Shown: positions 25,980 to 34,192 of the stretch, piece by piece
Numbering within the stretch: the stretch's first letter is position 1
Layout: each line of letters starts with the position of its first letter
NCBI RefSeq assembly: GCF_039537965.1
Contig: NZ_BAABBM010000001.1
Span: forward strand, 1,054,001 to 1,118,000
From: Sphingomonas limnosediminicola
GTDB lineage: Bacteria; Pseudomonadota; Alphaproteobacteria; Sphingomonadales; Sphingomonadaceae
Length of the DNA: 64,000 bases
Direction of reading: 5' to 3'
Notes under the pieces: model-generated
The model's input: only the letters and a program-made list of their open reading frames with translations
What the model was told of the DNA's origin: nothing
The model's database searches: none
Translations under genes and position numbers: made by a program

Positions 25980-26417
25980 ATGATTCTGATGACGCTGGCG
26001 GCGACGGCAATGGCGCAGTGGACCGGGCCGAGGACGGTCGAATACATGGGCCCGGGCTATTATTGCGGCGGCGGCTACGCGATCCACCTGACTCGCGGAG
26101 AGCGGGCGCTGGTCCTGCCGCAAGGTCACGGACCGCAGGCAACGCGGCTCGTGCTATCGCAGGGCGAGGTCAACATCCTCACCGGAGTGAGGACATCGCC
26201 CGGCAGGATCGTTCAGCATTACGGCGGCAGCGCGGTGACAGAGGAGACCGAGGGCGGCGGAGTCGCTTACCTCGTCTCCGACGAGACGCCTTATGGCCTG
26301 CGGATCCTGAGCAACGCATTCCACGGCTATAAGAAGGACCGCTGGTTCTTCGACAAGGCGGAATTCGCGAGCAACGCAGATCATATGGTGAGCTGCCTCT
26401 CCGCCTACAGCAATTAG
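25980..26417 (+). CDS. Hypothetical exported protein
   Basis: A 145-residue protein starting ATG at 25980 with GGGGGG upstream, 19 bases after mmsA. The first 13 residues (MILMTLAATAMAQ) look like a short signal peptide with an alanine-type cleavage site. The mature part is rich in Gly and aromatic residues (YMGPGYYCGGGYAIHL, GGGVAYLV) with two well-spaced Cys that could form a disulfide. No family recognised. Sits between valine catabolic genes and may simply ride in the transcript. A hairpin follows at 26419-26464. Confidence 0.72.
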   Translation: MILMTLAATAMAQWTGPRTVEYMGPGYYCGGGYAIHLTRGERALVLPQGHGPQATRLVLSQGEVNILTGVRTSPGRIVQHYGGSAVTEETEGGGVAYLVSDETPYGLRILSNAFHGYKKDRWFFDKAEFASNADHMVSCLSAYSN

Positions 26418-26418
26418 G

Positions 26419-26464
26419 CCGAACGCCTTCGCGAACGGATACTGCCGTCCGCCGAAGCGTTCGG
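26419..26464 (+). terminator. Long imperfect hairpin, possible terminator
   Basis: CCGAACGC at 26419-26426 pairs with GCGTTCGG at 26457-26464, and the inner arms pair imperfectly around a short loop near 26440. It begins directly after the stop of the exported-protein gene. There is no U-tract, so it could be a Rho-assisted terminator or a processing site. Confidence 0.4.
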
Positions 26465-26489
26465 TCAGCATATCGGTTCGGAGGATGCA

Positions 26490-26732
26490 ATGCGCGCCGC
26501 GTTCAAGCTGTTGATCCTTGCCATGTCGGCAGGCGCAGTCGTCGCCTGCCACAAGGCGGAAACGCCGCCGCAGGATCAGAATATCGTGATCGACGACGGC
26601 AACATTCCCGCCAATGCCGACATCGAAACCCTGCCCGCTGACGAAAGCAGCGGGACGACCGCGAACGAGCTCGCCAACGGCGATGACAGTGCCGACGTCA
26701 ACGACCTCAACGCCTCCTCCAATGCAGATTGA
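26490..26732 (+). CDS. Small acidic lipoprotein, hypothetical
   Basis: An 80-residue protein with GGAGG just upstream of the ATG at 26490. It has a lipoprotein signal peptide with lipobox VVAC (Cys 20). The mature 60 residues are almost entirely Asp, Glu, Asn, Ala and Ser, are strongly acidic and are probably disordered. Small Asp/Asn-rich lipoproteins of this type are frequent and uncharacterised in sphingomonads, to my recollection. Located between mmsA and the acyl-CoA dehydrogenase gene, 44 bases before the latter. Confidence 0.7.
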   Translation: MRAAFKLLILAMSAGAVVACHKAETPPQDQNIVIDDGNIPANADIETLPADESSGTTANELANGDDSADVNDLNASSNAD

Positions 26733-26775
26733 ACGATTGCTTGAACGTTCAGTCGCGCGCTAGAGCGCCGGCGAA

Positions 26776-27918
26776 ATGAGCCAATTCGACCTTACTGACG
26801 ACCAGCTCCAGATCCAGGAGATGGCGCGCAAGTTCACTGCCGACGCCATCACGCCCTTCGCGGCGGAATGGGACCAAAAGCACATCTTCCCGCGCGACAC
26901 GATTCGCGAGGCAGCCGAACTCGGCTTCGGATCGATCTATGTCGCGGAAGAAAGCGGCGGGATCGGGCTCGGAAGGCTCGACGCCGCCCTGATTTTCGAA
27001 GCGATGTCGTACGGCTGCCCGTCCACCAGCGCCTTCATCTCGATTCATAACATGGCGAGCTGGATGATCGACCGCTTCGGTTCGGCCGAGGTGAAGCAGA
27101 AGTATTTGCCGTCGATGATCACGATGGAGAAGATCGGCAGCTATTGCCTGACCGAGCCTTCGTCTGGCTCCGACGCAGCGGCTCTAAAGACGAAGGCGGT
27201 GCTCGACGGAGACCACTACGTCGTCTCGGGCTCCAAGGCGTTTATCTCAGGCGGCGGCGAGAACGAGGTCTATGTGACCATGGTCCGCACCGGCGAGGAA
27301 GGGCCAAAAGGCATTTCCTGCCTCGTCATCGACAAGGACATGAAGGGCGTCAGCTTCGGTGCCCAGGAAAAGAAGCTCGGCTGGCATTCGCAGCCGACGG
27401 CACAGGTCAATTTCGACGAGGTCCGCGTGCCGGTCGCCAACCGCGTCGGCGGCGAGGGCGAAGGCTTCCGCATCGCTATGATGGGCCTTGACGGCGGGCG
27501 GCTCAACATCGGGGCCTGCTCGCTAGGCGGCGCGCAACGCTGCCTCGACGAGGCGATTCGCTACACGAAGGAGCGCAGGCAGTTCGGTACGCCGATCGCC
27601 GATTTCCAGGCGACGCAATTCACGCTTGCCGATATGGAAACAGAGCTCGAAGCTGCGCGCTACCTGCTTTACGTGGCGGCGGCCAAGGTCACCGCCAACG
27701 CGCCCGACAAGACTAAGTTCGCGGCAATGGCGAAGCGCCTCGCCACCGATACAGGCTCCTCCGTCGTCGATCGCGCGCTACAGCTGCACGGCGGCTACGG
27801 CTACCTTCAGGATTATCCGATCGAGCGTTTCTGGCGTGACCTTCGCGTCCATTCGATTCTCGAAGGCACCAATCAGGTTATGCGCGTCATCGTCAGCCGC
27901 GACCTACTTCGCCAATAA
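26776..27918 (+). CDS. Acyl-CoA dehydrogenase, probable isobutyryl-CoA dehydrogenase
   Basis: FAD enzyme of 380 residues, predicted to convert isobutyryl-CoA to methacrylyl-CoA. Landmarks: YCLTEPSSGSDAAALKT (flavin/substrate loop), VSGSKAFISGGGENEVYVTM, GWHSQPTAQVNFDEVRVP, RRQFGTPIADFQATQF, ALQLHGGYGYLQDYPIERFW and the catalytic Glu in SILEGTNQVMR. The assignment to isobutyryl-CoA rests on the neighbours, since all following valine-pathway enzymes are encoded in order. Its TAA overlaps the ATG of the next gene by one base. Confidence 0.93.
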   Translation: MSQFDLTDDQLQIQEMARKFTADAITPFAAEWDQKHIFPRDTIREAAELGFGSIYVAEESGGIGLGRLDAALIFEAMSYGCPSTSAFISIHNMASWMIDRFGSAEVKQKYLPSMITMEKIGSYCLTEPSSGSDAAALKTKAVLDGDHYVVSGSKAFISGGGENEVYVTMVRTGEEGPKGISCLVIDKDMKGVSFGAQEKKLGWHSQPTAQVNFDEVRVPVANRVGGEGEGFRIAMMGLDGGRLNIGACSLGGAQRCLDEAIRYTKERRQFGTPIADFQATQFTLADMETELEAARYLLYVAAAKVTANAPDKTKFAAMAKRLATDTGSSVVDRALQLHGGYGYLQDYPIERFWRDLRVHSILEGTNQVMRVIVSRDLLRQ

Positions 27919-28985
27919 TGACCGACGACGTTCTTATCTCGACCCAGGACAGGGTCGGCCGCATCCGCCTCAATCGGCCGAAAGCGATTCACGCGCTGAC
28001 GACCGGCATGTGCGAGAAGATGAGCGAGGCACTGCTCGGCTGGCGATCCAATGACGAGGTCGAGGCGGTCGTCATCGACCATGCCGAGGGCCGCGGCTTC
28101 TGCGCCGGCGGTGACGTCGTCATGCTCGCCCGCAGCGGCGACTATGACGCGGAAGAAGCGAAAGAATTCTTCTTCGCCGAATATCGGCTCAACCACCTGC
28201 TGTTAACTTATCGCAAGCCGACCGTCGCGATCATGGATGGCATCACGATGGGCGGCGGCGTCGGCATTTCGATGCCCTGCACCTTCCGCGTCGCCACCGA
28301 GAACACGCGCTTCGCCATGCCGGAAACGGGGATCGGCCTGTTTCCCGACGTCGGCGGCGGATGGTACCTTCCACGCCTACCCGGCCGCGTGGGCGAGTTC
28401 ATGGCACTGACGGGCGCGCGTCTCGACGGCGCCGAATGCCACTATTTGGGCCTTGCCACGCACTATGTGGAGCAGGCGTCGCTCGCCGACATGATAGATC
28501 GCATCGCCACCACGCCGCAGCGCGTGCAGGGGCCGATCGGCGCTTTCGCCGCGACGCCGCCCGACACGAAGATCGCAGCCAACCTTCCCAACATCACCAA
28601 GTTGTTCGCCTCCGACCGGCTGGAAGACGTGCTTGCCGCGCTGGAAGCAGACGGGAGCGACTGGGCGACGACGGAGCTCGCGACGCTAAGAACCAAAAGC
28701 CCGCTTTCATGTAAGGTATCGCTCCGCCTGCTCGCCGAGGGGGCCAGGCGCGAGGACTTTGCCGACGAGATGCGGGCCGAATACGCGCTCGCGGGTCGCG
28801 TGGTGCGCACGCACGACTTCCGCGAAGGCGTCCGTGCGCTGCTGATCGACAAGGATAATGCACCGCAGTGGGATCCGCCGACGCCCGAAGAGGTAACCGA
28901 CGAGATGCTCGACGTGCTCTTCGCGCCGCTTCCGGAATCGGAGGCCTGGACGCCCTTCCCGGAGACCGAGAATGAGCGAGTATAA
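27918..28985 (+). CDS. 3-hydroxyisobutyryl-CoA hydrolase (enoyl-CoA hydratase/isomerase family)
   Basis: Hydrolyses 3-hydroxyisobutyryl-CoA to free 3-hydroxyisobutyrate, which prevents build-up of toxic methacrylyl-CoA. The 355 residues exceed a simple enoyl-CoA hydratase by about 95, as expected for HIBCH. Motifs: [55 protein letters not shown] (catalytic Glu and Asp) and a C-terminal extension with [13 protein letters not shown]. Overlaps the acyl-CoA dehydrogenase by one base and the next hydratase gene by 14 bases. Confidence 0.93.
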   Translation: MTDDVLISTQDRVGRIRLNRPKAIHALTTGMCEKMSEALLGWRSNDEVEAVVIDHAEGRGFCAGGDVVMLARSGDYDAEEAKEFFFAEYRLNHLLLTYRKPTVAIMDGITMGGGVGISMPCTFRVATENTRFAMPETGIGLFPDVGGGWYLPRLPGRVGEFMALTGARLDGAECHYLGLATHYVEQASLADMIDRIATTPQRVQGPIGAFAATPPDTKIAANLPNITKLFASDRLEDVLAALEADGSDWATTELATLRTKSPLSCKVSLRLLAEGARREDFADEMRAEYALAGRVVRTHDFREGVRALLIDKDNAPQWDPPTPEEVTDEMLDVLFAPLPESEAWTPFPETENERV

Positions 28986-29748
28986 TACTATCCTGGTTGA
29001 ACAACGGGGGGCGATTACGCTCGTCAAGCTCAATCGCCCGCAGGCGCTGAACGCGCTCAACCGCGAGGTGGAGAAGGACATCCGGGCGGCGTTCGCGGCC
29101 TATGATGCCGATCCGTCGCAGCGCTGCCTGGTGCTGACCGGTTCTGAAAAAGCCTTCGCCGCCGGCGCGGACATCAAGGAGATGCAGCCGCAGGGCTTCG
29201 CCGAGATGTACCTCCCCGACTGGTTCGGCGGTTGGGAGCATGTCAGCGCCACCCGCAAGCCGTGGATCGCCGCGGTCGCCGGCTATGCGCTCGGCGGCGG
29301 CTGCGAGCTGGCGATGATCGCGGACATCATCATTGCTGCCGATACGGCGAAGTTCGGACAGCCGGAAATCAAACTTGGTGTCACGCCCGGCATCGGCGGC
29401 TCCCAGCGCCTGACTCTGGCGGTCGGCAAGGCCAAGGCGATGGAGATGTGCCTGACCGGCCGCATGATGGGCGCCGAGGAAGCCGAACGCTCAGGCCTCG
29501 TCGCCAAGGTCGTCCCAGCGGCCGACCTGGTAGAAGAAGCGATGAAAACCGCCGAAGCCATCGCAGCCATGCCGCCCGTTGCCGCCATCGCGGTCAAGGA
29601 AATGGTCAACGCCGCGTTCGAAATGCCGCTCGCCCAAGGCCTTCGCTTCGAGCGTCGCCTTTTCCACGGTCTGTTCGGCACCGAAGACCAGAAGGAAGGC
29701 ATGAACGCCTTCGCCGAGAAACGCCCCGGCAACTGGAAGGGACGCTAA
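28972..29748 (+). CDS. Enoyl-CoA hydratase
   Basis: A 258-residue crotonase, predicted to hydrate methacrylyl-CoA to 3-hydroxyisobutyryl-CoA. Visible features: [11 protein letters not shown], the oxyanion-hole segment [11 protein letters not shown], the catalytic Glu pair in [16 protein letters not shown] and [16 protein letters not shown], and a C-terminal helix ending [12 protein letters not shown]. The ATG lies in the end of the HIBCH gene, a 14-base overlap. mmsB follows after 2 bases. It may also serve general fatty acid beta-oxidation. Confidence 0.94.
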   Translation: MSEYNTILVEQRGAITLVKLNRPQALNALNREVEKDIRAAFAAYDADPSQRCLVLTGSEKAFAAGADIKEMQPQGFAEMYLPDWFGGWEHVSATRKPWIAAVAGYALGGGCELAMIADIIIAADTAKFGQPEIKLGVTPGIGGSQRLTLAVGKAKAMEMCLTGRMMGAEEAERSGLVAKVVPAADLVEEAMKTAEAIAAMPPVAAIAVKEMVNAAFEMPLAQGLRFERRLFHGLFGTEDQKEGMNAFAEKRPGNWKGR

Positions 29749-29750
29749 GC

Positions 29751-30650
29751 ATGGCCAAGATCGCATTCATCGGGCTCGGCCACATGGGCGGCGGAATGGC
29801 GCCCAACCTCGCCAAGGCGGGGCATGAAGTCCGCGCCTTCGACCTGGTGCCGGAAGCGGTCGTGCGGGCGAAAGAGGGCGGCTGCTCGACCGCCGCATCG
29901 GCCGCGGACGCGGTGAACAACGCGGACGTCGTCATCACCATGCTTCCGGCCGCGCAGCATGTGCGCGGGGTCTATGAGAATGATGTCGCGCCAAACGCCA
30001 AGGCCGGCGCGCTGCTCATCGATTGCTCTACCATCGACGTCGACAGCGCGCGGGAGGTTGGCGAGAAGTTGAAGGCTCAAGGCTTCGAGTTCGTGGACGC
30101 GCCGGTCTCCGGCGGAATCGCTGCGGCGGCTTCCGGCAACCTCACCTTGATGGTCGGCGGTACGGATGCGGAATTCGAAAAGGCCAAGCCCTTTCTCGAA
30201 CCAATGGCCAAGGCCGTCATTCACGCCGGTCAGTTGGGTGCGGGTCAGGCGGCGAAGATCTGCAACAACATGATCCTCGGCGCTACGATGGTCGCGACAT
30301 GTGAGGCGTTCGTGCTCGCGCAGAAGCTCGGCCTCGACCCAAAAGTATTCTTTGACATTTCGTCGAAGGCATCCGGCCAGAGCTGGTCGATGACGAGCTA
30401 TGCGCCGGTGCCGGGCGTCGGGCCCGACACGCCGGCCGACCACGATTATGAGGGCGGGTTCGCGGCCGCGCTGATGCTCAAGGACCTGAAGCTCGCTGCT
30501 GATGCGGCAGGAAGCGTGGGCGCCTACACGCCGATGGGCGCGGAAGCCGAAGAGCTCTACCAGCGCTTCGTCGATCGCGGTGGCGGCGGCAAGGATTTCT
30601 CCGGCATCATCAAGATGCTCGATGATAGTTGGAAAGTGCCGACCGAGTGA
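29751..30650 (+). CDS. mmsB: 3-hydroxyisobutyrate dehydrogenase
   Basis: NAD-dependent oxidation of 3-hydroxyisobutyrate to methylmalonate semialdehyde, the substrate of MmsA. The ATG at 29751, 2 bases after the hydratase stop, starts the Rossmann motif IAFIGLGHMGGGMAPNL; the same frame is open much further upstream but those codons overlap the hydratase gene. Substrate-binding DAPVSGGIAAAASGNLTLMV and the catalytic lysine in AGQAAKICNNMILGATM are present. At 299 residues it matches the family. Last gene of the valine block. Confidence 0.95.
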   Translation: MAKIAFIGLGHMGGGMAPNLAKAGHEVRAFDLVPEAVVRAKEGGCSTAASAADAVNNADVVITMLPAAQHVRGVYENDVAPNAKAGALLIDCSTIDVDSAREVGEKLKAQGFEFVDAPVSGGIAAAASGNLTLMVGGTDAEFEKAKPFLEPMAKAVIHAGQLGAGQAAKICNNMILGATMVATCEAFVLAQKLGLDPKVFFDISSKASGQSWSMTSYAPVPGVGPDTPADHDYEGGFAAALMLKDLKLAADAAGSVGAYTPMGAEAEELYQRFVDRGGGGKDFSGIIKMLDDSWKVPTE

Positions 30651-30660
30651 AGGATTGCCT

Positions 30661-31197
30661 ATGCGCGTTGCTTTGATTGCTGTTGCCAGTGCCTGTGCGA
30701 TGCTTGCCGCTTGCGGCGGACCGAAGGTGAGCCAGGAAGAATCGTCGTCGAACGCGAAAGCGGCTCCCTCAGTCGCGGCCATGGTCGCTGCCCCGGTTAG
30801 CGGCGCGAACGCAGCCAAAGTCATGCACGAGCGCCACGAAGGCATGGAGACCATCGGTAAGGCTAATAAGGCAATCAGGCGCGAGCTGGGGGGCAGCTCT
30901 CCGAACCTCGGGACGGTTCGTGCATCCGCCTCGCAAATTGCAGGCCTTGCGAAGAGCTCTTCGGACTGGTTCCCTGCCGGCACAGGGCCGGAGATAGGAA
31001 AGACGGGCGCCAAGCCTGAAATCTGGAAGAACCCGAAGGATTTCGCCGCCAAGCTCGCGGCGTTCCAGAAGTCCGCCGCCGCGTTCAACGCCGCCGCATC
31101 GGGGGGGGACGTGAACGCGATCAAGGCGCGCTTCAGCGACCTCGGCCAGACCTGCAAGGCCTGCCACGACACCTATCGTTCGGACATGCACCACTGA
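30661..31197 (+). CDS. Cytochrome c' family protein, lipoprotein-type
   Basis: A 178-residue monoheme cytochrome of the four-helix c' type. ATG at 30661. The signal peptide ends in LAAC (Cys 17), a lipobox, so the protein is probably tethered to a membrane facing the periplasm. The heme motif CKACHDTYR is at the extreme C-terminus, as is usual for cytochrome c' and c-556, with a candidate distal Met in the first helix (ERHEGMETIG). Its TGA overlaps the proposed CTG start of the cytochrome b gene, suggesting a two-component electron transfer unit. Confidence 0.9.
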   Translation: MRVALIAVASACAMLAACGGPKVSQEESSSNAKAAPSVAAMVAAPVSGANAAKVMHERHEGMETIGKANKAIRRELGGSSPNLGTVRASASQIAGLAKSSSDWFPAGTGPEIGKTGAKPEIWKNPKDFAAKLAAFQKSAAAFNAAASGGDVNAIKARFSDLGQTCKACHDTYRSDMHH

Positions 31198-31850
31198 GCG
31201 GGGAGCGACAGCCGGTTTGGGATCTTGCCGTCCGGCTCGTTCATTGGATTCTAGCCTCCCTGATCGCCTTCAGCTGGTGGTCGGCGGAATATCACCACAC
31301 CGACTGGCATATCTGGTCGGGGTGCGCAGTGCTGACCTTGCTCATTTTTCGGCTGCTGTGGGGATTCGTTGGGAGCTCGACGGCGCGCTTTTCCAGCTTC
31401 GTCCGCGGTCCCCGCGCGATCGGCGCCTATCTGCGCGGTAGCTGGAGCGGGGTCGGCCATAGTCCGTTGGGCGCACTTAGTGTCATCGCCTTGTTCGGCG
31501 CGACGGCTGTCCAGGTGGCCCTAGGCCTCGTCACCGAGGACGAGGACGGTATCTACGCGGGCCCGCTTTCTCGGCTGGTCAGCACCGACACGTCCGACGC
31601 CGCGCGCGAAATTCACGAGCTTTGGTTCAACGTCCTTCTGGGGCTGATCATCCTGCATGTCGCCGCGATCCTGATTCACCGCGTGCGCGGCAAATCGCTG
31701 ATCGGGCCGATGGTGACCGGCAAGGCGGCCGTCGACCCCACCGTCCGACCGATGAAACCTGGAAAATGGTGGGTCGCGCTCATCTGTCTTGCGATCGGGA
31801 TCGGGATTACCCGTTGGATCATCGCCGGCGCGCCGCCCTTTGGTTCTTGA
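31194..31850 (+). CDS. Cytochrome b561-type membrane protein (b/b6 domain), probable CTG start
   Basis: A di-heme cytochrome b of about 218 residues with four membrane helices. The first canonical start in frame, GTG at 31329, would remove the first helix and its heme ligand. Upstream codons encode VWDLAVRLVHWILASLIAFS, the family N-terminus with its conserved His. The only sensible upstream initiator is CTG at 31194, which overlaps the TGA of the cytochrome c' gene as CTGA and gives MSGERQPVWDL. Other ligands lie in GVGHSPLGALSV, EIHELWFNVLLGLIILHVAA and LIHRVRGK. It likely moves electrons between the quinone pool and the lipoprotein cytochrome c'. Confidence 0.85.
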   Translation: MSGERQPVWDLAVRLVHWILASLIAFSWWSAEYHHTDWHIWSGCAVLTLLIFRLLWGFVGSSTARFSSFVRGPRAIGAYLRGSWSGVGHSPLGALSVIALFGATAVQVALGLVTEDEDGIYAGPLSRLVSTDTSDAAREIHELWFNVLLGLIILHVAAILIHRVRGKSLIGPMVTGKAAVDPTVRPMKPGKWWVALICLAIGIGITRWIIAGAPPFGS

Positions 31851-31881
31851 TTGAAACCTGTCGGAGGGCCACATCGCGCCC

Positions 31882-32454
31882 ATGCTCATCCGCACCGAAC
31901 AGACGCCTAACCCCGCCACCCGCAAGTTCCTTCCTGAGCAAACCGTCATGGAAGCCGGAACGCGCGATTTCGCGGACGCCGAAAGTGCAGCCGCATCTCC
32001 GCTGGCGCAGGCGCTCTTCGACAGCGGGCAGGTCGAGGGCGTGTTTTATGGCCGCGACTTCATCTCCGTAACTGCTGCTCCGGCCGTATCCTGGTCGGAT
32101 CTTGAACCGCTAGTCATTGAGACGCTGCTCGACCATTTTGTCAGCGGCGCACCGCTGTTCGCGCAGGGCAGTGCGGCCGGGATCCACGTCGCCAGCGATA
32201 ACGACTTCGAGGAAGACCCCGAAGACGCCGACGTGATCGACCAGATCAAGGAACTGATCGAAACGCGCGTCCGGCCCGCCGTCGCGCAGGATGGCGGCGA
32301 CATCGTCTACAAGGGATATCGCCACGGGCACCTCTATCTGTCGATGCACGGCGCCTGCGCCGGCTGCCCGTCGTCGACCGTCACGTTGAAGCGCGGCATC
32401 GAGAGCCTCATTCGCCACTACGTTCCCGAAGTGGAAAGCGTCGAAGCCGTCTAA
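31882..32454 (+). CDS. NifU family Fe-S cluster carrier (Nfu type)
   Basis: A 190-residue Fe-S scaffold/carrier. The N-terminal Nfu_N domain begins MLIRTEQTPNPATRKFLP and contains GVFYGRDFISVT; the C-terminal NifU domain (about 112-190) has AVAQDGGDIVYKGY and the cluster-binding CAGC in MHGACAGCPSSTVTLK. It delivers 4Fe-4S clusters to client enzymes; the radical-SAM protein MiaB, encoded 3 kb downstream, is a plausible client. The start is ATG at 31882, with GGAGGG upstream. Confidence 0.94.
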   Translation: MLIRTEQTPNPATRKFLPEQTVMEAGTRDFADAESAAASPLAQALFDSGQVEGVFYGRDFISVTAAPAVSWSDLEPLVIETLLDHFVSGAPLFAQGSAAGIHVASDNDFEEDPEDADVIDQIKELIETRVRPAVAQDGGDIVYKGYRHGHLYLSMHGACAGCPSSTVTLKRGIESLIRHYVPEVESVEAV

Positions 32455-32514
32455 TCGCCCGTGCCACCTGACACGGGGTTGCGGCTTCGCGCCGCATGTG
32501 ACCACAATCCCGGC

Positions 32515-33126
32515 ATGATTCTCGCGTTCGACACGTCGACCGCCGCCTGCACCGTCGCATTGTTCGACGGATCGGGCGAATGCATCGCCCGCGCCGACGA
32601 ACAGATCGGCCGCGGCCATGCCGAACGGCTGGTACCGATGATCGACGAACTCCTCGATGGCCGCAGAGCCGATCGCATCATCGTCGGCGTCGGGCCCGGC
32701 AGCTTCACCGGCATCCGCGTCGCCATAGCGGCGGCGTACGGCTTGGCCATCGGTTGGGGTGCCGAGATCAAGGGCATGTCCTCCCTCGCGCTCCTAGCGG
32801 CTGATGCTAACGACGATGGACAGGTAGGTGTGGCCGTCGCCGGTGGACACGGCGAGCTGTTCGTGCAGCAGTTCGACGGAGCGACGCTCCGACCCACGAT
32901 CGAGCTTCGCAATCTTCGCCCATCCGACGCGGCTCAGGAGATAAACGCCACCCTCGTGATCGGCTCAGGGGCGCTTCAGCTTGTCGATTGCCGCGGTAGC
33001 GGCGTAGCTCGCGAAGCTTGGCCCTCCGCCGCCAACACCCTTCGCCTTCCTGAAGAATTGCGGTCCCTCCCCGCCCGCCCCGTTTACGCGCGCGCCCCGG
33101 ACGCACGGGCGAAACAGGCGGCCTGA
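32515..33126 (+). CDS. tsaB: tRNA threonylcarbamoyladenosine biosynthesis protein TsaB
   Basis: Partner of TsaD in the complex that makes the universal t6A37 modification of ANN-decoding tRNAs. The ATG at 32515 begins MILAFDTSTAACTVAL, the usual N-terminus; an in-frame GTG at 32461 is less likely. Actin-like ASKHA fold with GRGHAERLVPMIDELL and IIVGVGPGSFTGIRVAIAAA. At 203 residues it is of normal length. Its TGA overlaps the ATG of rimI by one base, the standard tsaB-rimI pairing. Confidence 0.94.
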   Translation: MILAFDTSTAACTVALFDGSGECIARADEQIGRGHAERLVPMIDELLDGRRADRIIVGVGPGSFTGIRVAIAAAYGLAIGWGAEIKGMSSLALLAADANDDGQVGVAVAGGHGELFVQQFDGATLRPTIELRNLRPSDAAQEINATLVIGSGALQLVDCRGSGVAREAWPSAANTLRLPEELRSLPARPVYARAPDARAKQAA

Positions 33127-33605
33127 TGGCGACAATCGAACATCCTGTTTGCCTCCGACCCGGCGACTCCAGCGACCTCGATGCCGTGATGAAGGTCATG
33201 ACCGAAGCGTTCGGCGACCGTTACGGGGAAGCGTGGACACGATCGCAATGCGCCGGGATCCTTCCGATGCTCGGAGTTTCGCTGGTCGTTGCGCGCGAGG
33301 GCGAGAATATTGTCGGCTTTTCTTTGTCGCGTAGCGTGGCGGATGAATCCGAGCTTCTTCTTCTGGCTGTCCTGCCAAGTCGTCATCGGGAGGGGATTGG
33401 CGGCTTGCTTCTCGACAACTTCGTCGAGCGGTCGCGTTCCGCCGGCGTAACTCGAGTCCATCTTGAAGTCCGCGACGGCAACCCCGCGATCGAAATGTAT
33501 CGGACCGCAGGATTCCGTCCGGTTGGGCGCCGCCGCAACTATTACCATGCGCCCGACGGACGGCGATTCGATGCGCTAACCTTTGCACAAGATGTTTTTT
33601 CTTAA
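33126..33605 (+). CDS. rimI: Ribosomal-protein-alanine N-acetyltransferase-like GNAT
   Basis: A 159-residue GNAT acetyltransferase, placed directly after tsaB with a one-base overlap as in most bacteria, where RimI acetylates the N-terminus of S18. The acetyl-CoA site is LLAVLPSRHREGIGGLLLDN; downstream VHLEVRDGNPAIEMYRTAGF and VGRRRNYYHAPDGRRFDAL are typical RimI segments. Substrate assignment rests on position and family. Confidence 0.88.
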   Translation: MATIEHPVCLRPGDSSDLDAVMKVMTEAFGDRYGEAWTRSQCAGILPMLGVSLVVAREGENIVGFSLSRSVADESELLLLAVLPSRHREGIGGLLLDNFVERSRSAGVTRVHLEVRDGNPAIEMYRTAGFRPVGRRRNYYHAPDGRRFDALTFAQDVFS

Positions 33606-33721
33606 CTTCATTTAGGTTTTAGTATTACAGTCGTTGCTCTCCGATGGCGCGAAGCGTATGCGCGCGCCGTGCATCCCTTGGCTGCACTATGCCTCTGCTC
33701 GAATTAGGGGGGAATCAAATC
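33606..33721 (+). promoter_or_regulatory. Leader/promoter region of mucR-type gene
   Basis: 116 bases between rimI and the MucR-like gene. Bases 33601-33630 are AT-rich, in contrast to the neighbourhood. MucR/Ros proteins bind AT-rich DNA and often control themselves, so this is a candidate autoregulatory site by inference. GGGGGGA at 33709-33715 is the likely ribosome binding site. Confidence 0.4.
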
Positions 33722-34147
33722 ATGGCCGACTTAGAAACAACCGACGATACTTTGCTTACACTTACGGCGGACATTGTCGCTGCTCACGTCAGCAATAATA
33801 GCGTTGCCGTCAATGACTTACCGGTTCTTATTCAGAACGTGCATTCCGCATTGACGGGAATTTCCCACACGGCGGCCGCGCCTGAAGTGAGGCCGGAACC
33901 AAAAGTTTCGATCCGCTCTTCGATCAAGCCTGACTACATTGTGTGCCTGGAAGACGGGAAGAAGCTGAAGATGCTCAAGCGGCATCTGATGACTCACTAC
34001 AATCTGACGCCGGACCAATATCGACAGAAGTGGGGACTTTCCGCTGACTATCCGATGGTTGCGCCAAATTATGCCGAACAGCGTCGCACCCTTGCGAAGT
34101 CGATCGGCCTCGGCACCAAGCGCAAGCGGACCCGCGCGGGCAAATAG
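33722..34147 (+). CDS. MucR/Ros family zinc-finger transcriptional regulator
   Basis: A 141-residue DNA-binding protein. ATG at 33722 (MADLETTDDTLLTLT). The N-terminal helical part mediates oligomerisation in the family; the zinc finger is DYIVCLEDGKKLKMLKRHLM, followed by THYNLTPDQYRQKWGL, with Cys-Asp-His-His ligands instead of the classical Cys2His2, as known for several alphaproteobacterial members. A basic tail ends KRKRTRAGK. MucR proteins control exopolysaccharide, motility and cell cycle genes and act as H-NS-like silencers. The exopolysaccharide genes at the left of the window are possible targets. Confidence 0.93.
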   Translation: MADLETTDDTLLTLTADIVAAHVSNNSVAVNDLPVLIQNVHSALTGISHTAAAPEVRPEPKVSIRSSIKPDYIVCLEDGKKLKMLKRHLMTHYNLTPDQYRQKWGLSADYPMVAPNYAEQRRTLAKSIGLGTKRKRTRAGK

Positions 34148-34192
34148 TTGGCGGTGCTGGACGATGGCTGTTCGGGTGCCTAACTTACTGGA

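Noticed and set aside
29232..29750. Upstream extension of the mmsB frame
   Set aside because: It is open because of GC-rich third-position bias opposite the enoyl-CoA hydratase gene; the Rossmann motif starts at 29751.
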